Source of the DNA: Litoreibacter ascidiaceicola
GTDB taxonomy: Bacteria; Pseudomonadota; Alphaproteobacteria; Rhodobacterales; Rhodobacteraceae
DNA length: 64,000 nucleotides
Assembly (NCBI RefSeq): GCF_900129235.1
Contig: NZ_FQUV01000002.1
Location: forward strand, 186,001-250,000
Reading direction: 5' to 3'
Position 1 is the stretch's first letter, and every line of letters begins with the position of its first letter. The notes under the pieces were generated by a model. That model was not told the DNA's origin. It did not search any database and saw nothing but the letters and a program-made list of their open reading frames with translations. This document shows, in pieces, positions 53,710-61,521 of this stretch. A program made the position numbers and the translations under genes.

Positions 53710-54664
53710 TCTCAACGACATACCCGCCATAGCATTGAAATGGCATCGCGCTGGCACCGGTGCGGCTTTGGCAACGGTGGTCGAGACTTGGGGCTCGGCC
53801 CCGCGGCCTGTGGGCTCGCAGCTGGCGATCTCGGGGCAGGGGGATATCATGGGGTCGGTCTCGGGCGGCTGCGTCGAAGGGGCCGTCGTGGTTGAAGCGA
53901 TGGACGCCTTGGATGACGGCGCACCGCGATTGCTGGAATACGGTGTTTCTGACGACGAGGCTTTTGCCGTGGGCTTGGCCTGTGGCGGCACGATCCGCGT
54001 GTTGGTCGAGCCTGTCGGGGCGGCGATCCCCGTCCAGATGCTTTCCGATCTGGTTGAGGCCCGCGCAGCGTCCAAGCCGATTGCCTACACCGTTGACACT
54101 GAAAGCTGGGCGCGCGGGTTGGCAGCCCCGGACGCGTTCCCCGAACGCTTCCGGTCGGATAAATCCGGCTTTGAAGGCAGTCTGTTTGTTGCGGTGCACA
54201 ACCCGCCCTTGCGTATGGCGGTGATCGGCGGCGTGCACATCGCGCAAAGCCTGCTCCCAATGGCACGCGCCGCGGGGTTCGCGCCTGTGTTGATCGACCC
54301 GCGTGAAGCGTTCGCCAGCGCGGTGCGTTTCCCCGAGACGGCGTTGCGTCATGACTGGCCGGATGCCGCCTTGGCGGAGTTCGGCATCGACACTCGCACC
54401 GCCATCGTGACCTTGACCCATGATCCGAAACTCGACGATCCCGCGATCCAAGCGGCGCTAGGGTCGGACTGCTTCTATCTTGGTTGCCTTGGTTCGACCC
54501 GCACCCATGCCAAGCGCGAGGCACGGCTGACCGAGGCTGGCTTTACCCCAGCACAGATTGCGCGCATCCATGCACCGGTCGGTCTTGATATTGGGGCGAA
54601 ATCTCCGGCGGAGATCGCGGTCAGCATCATGGCGCAGATCATCCAGACCCTGCGGCAATCGTGA
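53699..54664 (+). CDS. XdhC-family molybdoenzyme maturation protein (CoxF/CoxI-like)
   Basis: A 321-residue XdhC/CoxI protein that binds and sulfurates molybdenum cofactor before insertion. N-terminal XdhC domain (ATVVETWGSAPRPVGSQLAI, then GSVSGGCVEGAVV with the conserved Cys) and a C-terminal Rossmann domain (VLIDPREAFASAVRFP, YLGCLGSTRTHAKR, HAPVGLDIGAKSPAEIAVSI). GTG start with AAGGA upstream, inside the end of the DUF1203 gene. Confidence 0.9.
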   Translation: MTTDLNDIPAIALKWHRAGTGAALATVVETWGSAPRPVGSQLAISGQGDIMGSVSGGCVEGAVVVEAMDALDDGAPRLLEYGVSDDEAFAVGLACGGTIRVLVEPVGAAIPVQMLSDLVEARAASKPIAYTVDTESWARGLAAPDAFPERFRSDKSGFEGSLFVAVHNPPLRMAVIGGVHIAQSLLPMARAAGFAPVLIDPREAFASAVRFPETALRHDWPDAALAEFGIDTRTAIVTLTHDPKLDDPAIQAALGSDCFYLGCLGSTRTHAKREARLTEAGFTPAQIARIHAPVGLDIGAKSPAEIAVSIMAQIIQTLRQS

Positions 54665-55662
54665 TGGAGTTCGGACCAGTCCCGACATCCTCCGCCCTTG
54701 GTGCGATCCTTGCCCATTCAGTTCAGGCCAATGGGAAGCGGTTGCGCAAAGGGTTGGTGTTGGAACAGTCCCATCTATATACGCTCGTCGAGGCTGGAAA
54801 AACGGAAGTGACCGTTGCCCGATTGGCGGCGGAGGATGTGCATGAAGACGACGCGGCCTTGGCGCTGGCGCTGGCATTGGTGCCGGACGAGGCCGCTGCC
54901 TACCTGCGATTGGGTGCGGTCGGGACGGGGCGTTGCAACATCTTTGCGACAGCACCGGGCGTGGTTCAGATTGACGCGGACGCAATCAACGCGCTGAACG
55001 CAATCCATCCGATGATCACAGTCGCCACGGTGCCGCAGCAGCACCGGATGGAGCAGGGCGGAATGGTCGCGACCGTGAAGATCATTTCCTATGCGGTACC
55101 CAAAGACGCATTGGCGCGAACGTTGGAGGTCGGCAAGGCCGCGCTAAGGGTGGCGGTGGCCAGTATGGAGCGTGTCAGTTTTATCGAGACGACGCTCGCC
55201 AATCCGATGTCGTCCAAAGGGGCCAACGCGATCCGCGACAGGGTGGAGGCCCTCGGCGCCCGAATGGATGAGCCGGTGCGATGTGCCCATGATATCTCGG
55301 CGCTGTCAGACGCATTGCGGCGGGCGACGGGGGATATGGTATTGATCCTGACCGCCTCGGCCACTTCCGACCTGCGAGACATCGCACCTGAGGCGGTGCG
55401 GACGGCGGGGGGGAAAGTGGCGCATTTCGGGATGCCCGTGGACCCCGGCAATCTGTTATTCCTCGGCGATCTAGCGGGCAAGCCTGTGATCGGCCTGCCT
55501 GGATGCGCCCGATCGCCGGCGTTAAACGGGGCCGATTGGGTGTTGGAGCGTTTGATTTGCGGTATCCCCGTGACGGCTAAAGACATTATGGGAATGGGGG
55601 TCGGTGGTCTGTTGAAAGAAATCCCCTCGAGGCCACAGCCACGCGACCCGAAACGCACCTGA
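54664..55662 (+). CDS. Molybdopterin-binding (MoaB/Mog-fold) protein
   Basis: A 332-residue protein of the molybdopterin-binding family often found after xdhC. An N-terminal domain (LAHSVQANGKRLRKGLVL) is followed by a MoCF-like domain with DMVLILTASATSDLRDIAPEA and GKPVIGLPGCARSPALNGADW. The ATG overlaps the xdhC stop by one base (TGATG); a GTG just before is an alternative. It probably supplies or transfers cofactor to the same unidentified molybdoenzyme as CoxD/CoxE/XdhC. Confidence 0.83.
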   Translation: MEFGPVPTSSALGAILAHSVQANGKRLRKGLVLEQSHLYTLVEAGKTEVTVARLAAEDVHEDDAALALALALVPDEAAAYLRLGAVGTGRCNIFATAPGVVQIDADAINALNAIHPMITVATVPQQHRMEQGGMVATVKIISYAVPKDALARTLEVGKAALRVAVASMERVSFIETTLANPMSSKGANAIRDRVEALGARMDEPVRCAHDISALSDALRRATGDMVLILTASATSDLRDIAPEAVRTAGGKVAHFGMPVDPGNLLFLGDLAGKPVIGLPGCARSPALNGADWVLERLICGIPVTAKDIMGMGVGGLLKEIPSRPQPRDPKRT

Positions 55663-55668
55663 CAAAGA

Positions 55669-55704
55669 AAAAGCCCCGAGGGCCGTTCGGGCATCGGGGC
55701 TTTT
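55669..55704. terminator. Bidirectional intrinsic terminator
   Basis: Perfect stem AAAAGCCCCGA-N14-TCGGGGCTTTT between the convergent molybdopterin-binding gene and infC. Confidence 0.93.
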
Positions 55705-55728
55705 CAAATTGGGGCAGACAGGACGGTG

Positions 55729-56274
55729 TTACGTCTTCAGCGGGCCGATCAACATGATCATCTGGCGGCCTTCCATCTTGGGGAAGTTCTCGACCTTGCC
55801 GTGGCCTTCGATGTCGTCAGCGACTCGTTCCAGCAGCTCACGGCCAAGATTAAGGTGCGCCATCTCGCGACCACGAAAGCGCAGGGTGACCTTCACCTTG
55901 TCGCCGTTCTCTAGGAACTTGAACACGTTGCGCATTTTCACGTCGTAATCATTGGTGTCAGTGTTCGGGCGGAACTTGACCTCTTTGATCTCGATGATCT
56001 TTTGCTTCTTGCGGGCCTCGGCCTCTTTCTTCTGGGTTTCGTACTTGTACTTGCCGAAATCCATGATCTTGCAAACAGGCGGGCTGGCGTTTGGCGAAAT
56101 CTCGACGAGGTCAAGCCCGGCTTCTTCTGCCATGGCCATTGCTCGGGCGGGCGTGACTACGCCCACGTTTTCGCCTTCTGCGCCAATAAGGCGAATTTCA
56201 TCAGAGCGGATGCGGTCGTTGACGCGCGGTCCGGTTTCACGCACGGGTGGCGCATTGTGTGGTCTGCGGGCTAT
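55729..56274 (-). CDS. infC: Translation initiation factor IF-3, apparent ATA start
   Basis: IF-3 with both domains: [17 protein letters not shown] and [20 protein letters not shown], then [17 protein letters not shown] and [12 protein letters not shown]. The sequence upstream of the GTG at 56244 stays in frame as [20 protein letters not shown], which matches the usual N-terminus of the family in this group. The likely initiation codon is ATA at 56274, with AAGGA nine bases before it. Non-canonical starts at infC are known to give IF-3 feedback control (ATT in E. coli). With the GTG start the protein would be 171 residues, with ATA 181. Confidence 0.93.
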   Translation of the reverse strand: MARRPHNAPPVRETGPRVNDRIRSDEIRLIGAEGENVGVVTPARAMAMAEEAGLDLVEISPNASPPVCKIMDFGKYKYETQKKEAEARKKQKIIEIKEVKFRPNTDTNDYDVKMRNVFKFLENGDKVKVTLRFRGREMAHLNLGRELLERVADDIEGHGKVENFPKMEGRQMIMLIGPLKT

Positions 56275-56476
56275 GGCCTGAAGTCCTTCTTTGGTTTCAA
56301 TTGTTTCGAGACATCAAAATAGAGGGGCGCGGCCCGTCCTACAAGTCGGTTTTCCGCCCATTTGGGCCAGACGGGGAAAAACTATGGCGAAATCCCGTTG
56401 TAAACGGCATTCCTATGCCATAGCTCGTCGCTGCAGGCGGGGGAATCCCTGCGAAACCAAAGGGACTATTAGAATT

Positions 56477-57409
56477 ATGCAACGTGGAATTATCATCATC
56501 GTCGTGCTCGCACTGATTGGTGTGGGCGGTTATGTTTGGATGAACAAAGATGGCGACGCCATGGACGCTGTAAAAGAAGCGACCGGCGACGCGACATCCG
56601 CAGTTGAGGGGGCCGTTGATGCGACCACCGAAGCTGCGTCCGATGCTGCAGAAGCCACAACCGAAGCTGTGACCGAAACCGTTGAAGGCGCAACAGAAGC
56701 CGCAGCCGAAGCTGCAGACGCCGTAGAGGGTGCTGTTGAAGGCGCCGTCGAAGGGGCATCAGAAGCTGCGTCCGATGCATTAAACGCCGTTGAAGGCGCG
56801 GCTGAAGAAGCCGCCGACGCTGCGTCCGACGCGGTTGATGCTGTGACCGAGACGGCTGGTGAAGCTGTCGACGCCACAACGGATGCGGCCAATGATGCCG
56901 CTGACGCTGTGACCGACACAGCTTCGGACGCAACCGAAGCGACGACTGATGCTGCTTCCGATGCAACGGATGCTGCTTCTGACGCTGTCGACGCCACAAC
57001 GGAAGCTGCGACTGATGCCGCGAACTCCGTTGGAGAAGCCGCGACCGAGGCGACCGAAGCTGCAACTGATACAGCAACCGATGCTGCGAACGCCACAACG
57101 GAAGCTGCAACCGACGCTGCGAACGCAACAACAGATGCTGCGAACGCTACTACTGACGCTGCGACCGACACGGCAGCCGACGCTGCGACCGCAACCACAG
57201 AAGCTGCGGACGCTGCAGCCGACGCAGCAACGCCGGAGGCACTGACCATGGAAGGGTTCGACTACGACAAAGTCGTCGAAATGGTTGAGAACGCTGATTT
57301 GAACCCGCTGGCAAAAACGACGCTGAAAACCAGCCTTGAGCAAGCCCGCGACAATCCCGATAGGTTGTCCAGCATTCTGGAAGAGCTTAGAGCAGCGTTG
57401 GGGCAATAA
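56477..57409 (+). CDS. Membrane-anchored Ala/Thr/Asp/Glu repeat protein
   Basis: A 310-residue protein with an N-terminal membrane segment (IIIIVVLALIGVGGYVWM, residues 5-22), then about 230 residues made almost only of Ala, Thr, Asp, Glu, Ser and Val in degenerate repeats such as DAASDATEATTDAA and EAATDAANATTEAA. A short folded C-terminus follows (about 255-310: GFDYDKVVEMVENADLNPL, LSSILEELRAALGQ). The repeat should form a long acidic amphipathic helix, as in LEA-like or apolipoprotein-like proteins. Probably periplasmic. Start at 56477 places the anchor correctly. Large open frames on the other strand mirror the repeat and are not genes. Confidence 0.78.
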   Translation: MQRGIIIIVVLALIGVGGYVWMNKDGDAMDAVKEATGDATSAVEGAVDATTEAASDAAEATTEAVTETVEGATEAAAEAADAVEGAVEGAVEGASEAASDALNAVEGAAEEAADAASDAVDAVTETAGEAVDATTDAANDAADAVTDTASDATEATTDAASDATDAASDAVDATTEAATDAANSVGEAATEATEAATDTATDAANATTEAATDAANATTDAANATTDAATDTAADAATATTEAADAAADAATPEALTMEGFDYDKVVEMVENADLNPLAKTTLKTSLEQARDNPDRLSSILEELRAALGQ

Positions 57410-57459
57410 GCCCTATCACTCTCACCGGTTCCCCGTGGGGAACCTGGCGGTGACAAAAT

Positions 57460-57492
57460 AACGCCGCGTCGGATATCCCGGCGCGGCGTTTT
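57460..57492. terminator. Terminator between repeat protein and fpr
   Basis: Stem ACGCCGCG-N13-CGCGGCGT (57461-57468 with 57482-57489) followed by TTTG; A-rich on the left for the convergent gene. A second hairpin (GGTTCCCC-GT-GGGGAACC) lies at about 57427-57444. Confidence 0.8.
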
Positions 57493-57516
57493 GAATTTTC
57501 GAGGGTGTCTTAAGTC

Positions 57517-58362
57517 TCAGCCCACAAAGGCTTTTTCGACCACGTAATGCTTGGGATCGCTATTGGCACCTTCTTCCAGACCGAACCCTTCGAAGATTTC
57601 CTTGAGGTCCATATTCAGGCCAATGGAGCCACAGACCATCGCGCGGTCAGTCTCGGGTGCCATGGGGGGTACGCCCAGCTCCTCGAACAGCTCACCCGAG
57701 CGCAGCTTGTCCGTAACGCGGCCCATCTTCGGGCTCTGTTCGCGCGTGGTTGTCGGGTAATAGACCAGCTTCTTGAGGTTTTCCTCGCCGATCAATTCAC
57801 CCAGCAACTCGTCTGTGCGGATTTCCTCGATCAACTGGCGGCCATATTCCAACTCTGCAACTTCGCGGCAGGTATGGGTGATGATGACCTCGTCATAGTC
57901 CTCGTAGGTTTGCGGGTCGCGCAGCAAGGACGCGAAAGGCGCAAATCCGGTGCCGGTGGCAAAGAACCACAACCGTTTGCCCGGGAGCAAAGCGTCATGG
58001 ACCAGCGTGCCAACGGGTTTGGGGCGCAGGATAATCTCGTCACCCACTTTGATGTGTTGCAGCTTAGAGGTCAGCGGGCCGTCCTGCACCTTGATCGAAT
58101 AGAACTCCAACTCCTCGTCCCAGCTGGGGGAGGCGATGGAATAGGCACGCAGCAGCGGCTTTTGCTTGCCGGTGTCGGGGTTCGGGTCACCCATTAGGCC
58201 GATCATCACGAACTCGCCGGAGCGGAAGCGCAAAGACGCAGGGCGCGTCACGCGAAAAGAGAACAGGCGGTCGGTCCAATGCTTCACCTCAGTGACGGTT
58301 TGGGCGTCGGGAAGGGTGGGGACGGCTTTTACGGGTGCGTTCATAGCGGTAACTTCATTCAT
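57517..58362 (-). CDS. fpr: Ferredoxin-NADP(+) reductase
   Basis: A 281-residue FAD flavoprotein of the bacterial FPR type: FAD motif RAYSIASP, NADP-site FATGTGFAPFASL, and C-terminal VVEKAFVG, close to Rhodobacter capsulatus FPR. It probably reduces ferredoxin for the ferredoxin-type sulfite reductase encoded upstream. Start uncertain: ATG at 58362 is used; ATG at 58344 fits the family length, and ATG at 58383 has the best Shine-Dalgarno (GGAG) but lies in a hairpin. The DUF934 gene is 73 bp upstream. Confidence 0.92.
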   Translation of the reverse strand: MNEVTAMNAPVKAVPTLPDAQTVTEVKHWTDRLFSFRVTRPASLRFRSGEFVMIGLMGDPNPDTGKQKPLLRAYSIASPSWDEELEFYSIKVQDGPLTSKLQHIKVGDEIILRPKPVGTLVHDALLPGKRLWFFATGTGFAPFASLLRDPQTYEDYDEVIITHTCREVAELEYGRQLIEEIRTDELLGELIGEENLKKLVYYPTTTREQSPKMGRVTDKLRSGELFEELGVPPMAPETDRAMVCGSIGLNMDLKEIFEGFGLEEGANSDPKHYVVEKAFVG

Positions 58363-58371
58363 GGCAATTAT

Positions 58372-58396
58372 CCGGAGAGGCATCTTCCCTCTCCGG
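58372..58396 (-). promoter_or_regulatory. Perfect hairpin in the fpr leader
   Basis: CCGGAGAGG-N7-CCTCTCCGG, a nine-pair stem between DUF934 and fpr. It contains one candidate fpr Shine-Dalgarno and the earliest ATG in the loop. It could tune fpr translation or mark a transcript 3' end. Confidence 0.5.
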
Positions 58397-58435
58397 CCCT
58401 TCTACTGCTCTTGGAGCGATTGTTAAATGGGACGA

Positions 58436-58849
58436 TCAGCCGCGCAGGCGGGCTTGGTAATTATGGGCGGCCCAATCGGCCCGCGCGAGCCATTGATCCT
58501 CGGGTTGGCGCGCTGCGAGATCGTCGTCGATTTCGACCTCGTCGAAGCCGGACCGACGGGCCATCGCATACTGGTCTGCAATGACATGTCCCCGTGCGCG
58601 CAGACGTCCGTTGAACCCCATCAGGCGCAAGCGGCGCGCGATGCTGAAACCGCGACCGTCGGCTGAACTTGGAAAATCAACGCGGATCATTTCTATTTTG
58701 CTCAAACGGTTGGCAATCCCCGCTGGGTCGGCATCGGACGGGATGTCGATGCAACACGGCGTGTCATTGGCAGGCAGATCGGCCAAATCTGTGAAGCCTC
58801 GGTTCCACGTATCGGGGACGAAACCGGTGTCTGTGATGATAACACTCAT
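58436..58849 (-). CDS. DUF934 protein of the sulfate assimilation operon
   Basis: A 137-residue protein with DUF934 features: a middle FPSSADGRGFSIARRLRLMG (partial), then GFNGRLRARGHVIADQYAMARRSGFDEVEI split around it. The family is found next to cysH/cysI and annotated as an oxidoreductase-associated or CysX-like accessory without proven function. ATG overlaps the cysH stop by 4 bp. Confidence 0.87.
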   Translation of the reverse strand: MSVIITDTGFVPDTWNRGFTDLADLPANDTPCCIDIPSDADPAGIANRLSKIEMIRVDFPSSADGRGFSIARRLRLMGFNGRLRARGHVIADQYAMARRSGFDEVEIDDDLAARQPEDQWLARADWAAHNYQARLRG

Positions 58850-59565
58850 GCTGCGTTCTCCCGTCTGATGACTTTGCCATCCACAATGTGAATGCCGCAT
58901 TCTGATTTTTCCATACCCCGCCAGCGGCCTGCGCGCGGGTCTTCCCCTGCGGCGACCTTGGTGGTGCACGGCGTGCAGCCGATGGAAGTGAAGCCGCGCG
59001 CCACCAATGGATGGCGGGGCAGGTCGTGTTTGTCCAAATAGCTGGCGATTTGAGTCGTATCCCAGCTGGCCAGTGGGTTCACCTTGATTTTGCGATCCTG
59101 CTTTTCATAGAGCGGGAGCTGTGCACGTGCGCCACCATGCGCCCGCTTGCGACCGGTGATCCAGCCGTCAAATTCTGCCAGCGCCTCTTCTAACGGCTGG
59201 GTTTTGCGCAGGGAACAGCAGGCATCAGGGTCGATGGTGTGCAAAATGCTGTCGACGTCGCTCTCCAGCAGTTTTGCGCGTGACGGGCGGATGACCCGTA
59301 CATCGGTGAGCCCCAAAAGCTCCGCGACTTCGCGCTGATAGGTCAGCGTCTCCGGAAACAGCATTTCGGTGTCCAGAAACAGGATGGGCGTGTCCGGTGC
59401 GATCTGGCTGACCATGTGCAACAGCACAACGCTTTCCGCGCCGAAGCTGGAAACCATGGCAACGCGCCCGATTTGCACATCATCCAAAGCATGTTTCAAG
59501 ATCGTCTCAGCGCCGCTTTTGCGGTGCAGGATGTTACGACGTTCGGCGAGTTCCTTAAGCGGCAT
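58846..59565 (-). CDS. cysH: Adenylyl-sulfate (APS) reductase CysH, Fe-S type
   Basis: A 239-residue assimilatory reductase forming sulfite. It has SSFGAESVVLLHMVS (PP-loop-like), LFLDTEMLFPET, the Cys pair DACCSLRK, a second pair CTPCT and the catalytic C-terminal ECGIH. The CC...CxxC set binds a 4Fe-4S cluster and marks the APS-using (thioredoxin-dependent) type rather than E. coli PAPS reductase. ATG at 59565 has GGAGG upstream and overlaps cysI by 11 bp. A long upstream open frame is antisense-like and rejected. Confidence 0.93.
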   Translation of the reverse strand: MPLKELAERRNILHRKSGAETILKHALDDVQIGRVAMVSSFGAESVVLLHMVSQIAPDTPILFLDTEMLFPETLTYQREVAELLGLTDVRVIRPSRAKLLESDVDSILHTIDPDACCSLRKTQPLEEALAEFDGWITGRKRAHGGARAQLPLYEKQDRKIKVNPLASWDTTQIASYLDKHDLPRHPLVARGFTSIGCTPCTTKVAAGEDPRAGRWRGMEKSECGIHIVDGKVIRRENAA

Positions 59566-61219
59566 CGGCTTTGACCTCCGGATACAGGGCGGCTTTGAAC
59601 GGCGCGAGGCCGAGGCGGCGATAGGCGTCGATGAAGCGTTCGTTTTCATCCTCACGGTTTTCCAAATAGGCACCGACCAGACGTTCAATCGCAGGTACGA
59701 TTTCGTCATAGGCAAAGCCCGGTCCGGCGCGTTCCCCTACGGCCGCGGTCTCGGTGTGGTCGCCGCCCAGCGTGATCTGGTAGTTCTCCACGCCCGCACG
59801 GTCCAAACCAAGGATGCCGATATGACCCACATGGTGGTGCCCACAGGCGTTGATGCAGCCCGAAATTTTGATCTTCAGATCCCCGATTTCATGCTCCAGC
59901 TTTAACTCGTCAAACCGTGTCGCGATTTGCTGCGCCACGGGGATCGAGCGGGCCGTTGCCAGCGCGCAGTAATCCATGCCGGGGCAGGCGATGATGTCGG
60001 AGATTTTGCCGATATTCGCGGTCGCCAGATCAACGGCCTTCAAGCGGGCGTGGATCGCAGGAAGGTGCGATTTGTGCACGTGGGGCAGGATAACATTCTG
60101 CTCATGGCTGATACGAAGTTCGTTATGTGCAAATTCGCGCGCGATCGCAGCCATCTCGCGCATCTGCGCGGAGGTTGCATCACCCGGTGTTGCACCGTGT
60201 TTTTTGATCGAGATCGACACGATGGAATAGTCGTCATTTTTATGTGCCGTCAGATTGGTATCCGCCCAAGACCGGAACACCGGATCGCTGTGATAAGCGT
60301 CCTTGAACACCGCGACAGAACCGGTCTTGAACTCGGGCAAGGCGAACTGTGCCTCGATGTCTTTGAGCATCTTCTGATCAACGCCACCGAACTGAGGTTT
60401 CAGTAGGGCAAAACGCTCTTCCACCAAATCACGAATGGTCTCGATGCCGTTCTCATGAACGGTGATCTTGATGCGAGCTTTGTACTTGTTATCGCGGCGA
60501 CCCAGCAGGTTGTAGACGCTGACGATGGCCTCGCAATAGGGCAGCAAATCCGCCTTCGGCAAAAATTCGCGAAGCACTTTGCCGATCATCGGCGTGCGAC
60601 CCAAGCCGCCGCCTACGATGATCTGGTAGCCTTCTGCACCATCACGAGTCAGCAAGCGAATGCCGATGTCATGGGCCTTGATCACGGCGCGGTCATTCGC
60701 AGAGCCGGTCACGGCCAACTTGAACTTGCGGGGCAGGAACTGGAATTCGGGATGGTCGGTGGACCATTGGCGCAGCAGTTCCGCCGTCGGGCGCGGGTCC
60801 GCAACCTCGTCTTTCGCAGCCCCTGCAAAATGGTCGGCGGTGACGTTGCGGATCGTGTTGCCGGAGGTCTGGATGGCATGCATGCCAACCTCGCCCAAGA
60901 CGTCCAGCATATCCGGCACGTCCTTCAGTTTGGGCCAGTTGTACTGGATATTCTGGCGCGTGGTGAAGTGGCCATAGCCCTTGTCCCATTTGTCTGCGAT
61001 GTCGGCCAATACGTCCATCTGGCCGCCATTCAGAGTGCCGTAAGGAATGGCCACGCGCAGCATGTAGGCGTGCAATTGCAGATACAAACCATTCATCAAA
61101 CGCAGCGGCTTGAACTCATCCTCGGTCAGGGATCCGTCAATGCGGCGTTCCACCTGAGCGCGGAATTGTGCGTTGCGTTCCGCGAGGAAATCGCGGTCGA
61201 AGTCATTGTATTGATACAT
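59555..61219 (-). CDS. cysI: Ferredoxin-type sulfite (nitrite/sulfite) reductase
   Basis: A 554-residue siroheme/4Fe-4S reductase, sulfite to sulfide. Two homologous halves; HFTTRQNIQYNW in the first, and the cluster cysteines CPGMDYC (about 411-417) and CINAC (about 451-455). No CysJ flavoprotein is encoded, so electrons probably come through ferredoxin and the operon's FPR. Starts MYQYNDFDRDFLAERNAQFR, with TAATG overlap to the upstream DUF2849 gene. Confidence 0.92.
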   Translation of the reverse strand: MYQYNDFDRDFLAERNAQFRAQVERRIDGSLTEDEFKPLRLMNGLYLQLHAYMLRVAIPYGTLNGGQMDVLADIADKWDKGYGHFTTRQNIQYNWPKLKDVPDMLDVLGEVGMHAIQTSGNTIRNVTADHFAGAAKDEVADPRPTAELLRQWSTDHPEFQFLPRKFKLAVTGSANDRAVIKAHDIGIRLLTRDGAEGYQIIVGGGLGRTPMIGKVLREFLPKADLLPYCEAIVSVYNLLGRRDNKYKARIKITVHENGIETIRDLVEERFALLKPQFGGVDQKMLKDIEAQFALPEFKTGSVAVFKDAYHSDPVFRSWADTNLTAHKNDDYSIVSISIKKHGATPGDATSAQMREMAAIAREFAHNELRISHEQNVILPHVHKSHLPAIHARLKAVDLATANIGKISDIIACPGMDYCALATARSIPVAQQIATRFDELKLEHEIGDLKIKISGCINACGHHHVGHIGILGLDRAGVENYQITLGGDHTETAAVGERAGPGFAYDEIVPAIERLVGAYLENREDENERFIDAYRRLGLAPFKAALYPEVKADAA

Positions 61220-61521
61220 TAAACCAGCTCCGACTGTTTGCCGTGGTTGTAATTGGATGGGCCGCGGGTGCGGAACTCTTCGCGAAAATGTGTGGGCTGC
61301 GGGATGCCGTCTTCCAGCGCCACGTCGATCAGGTAGACGCCGACGACCACATCGGGCTGCGAGCTGCCGTCCAGCAAGCGCAGGTCGCCATGAGCCGCGT
61401 CCTCGATCACTTCGGCGTCTGACAGATTCCGCGACCATTGATCGTCAGCAGTCAGATAAACCACGTCACCTTCCAGCAGGGCATTGGCGGTGACGACTTT
61501 CGGGGTAAAGGGCTTGCTCAT
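61219..61521 (-). CDS. DUF2849 protein
   Basis: A 100-residue protein conserved between cysG and cysI in Rhodobacterales-like operons: ANALLEGDVVYLTADDQWSR and DVVVGVYLIDVALEDG. It overlaps cysG by 4 bp and cysI by 1 bp, so its amount is probably tied to both. Function unknown; perhaps siroheme delivery to the sulfite reductase. Confidence 0.88.
   Translation of the reverse strand: MSKPFTPKVVTANALLEGDVVYLTADDQWSRNLSDAEVIEDAAHGDLRLLDGSSQPDVVVGVYLIDVALEDGIPQPTHFREEFRTRGPSNYNHGKQSELV

Noticed and set aside
56496-57406. Several minus-strand open frames over the Ala/Thr repeat gene
   Set aside because: They are Arg/Gln/Leu- or Val/Ala/Ser-rich mirror images of the repeat. Only the plus-strand frame has a membrane anchor and a folded C-terminus.
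56477-57409. CRISPR array suggested by repetitive DNA
   Set aside because: The repeats are degenerate, of irregular spacing and in frame with a protein. No regular repeat-spacer pattern or cas gene exists in the window.
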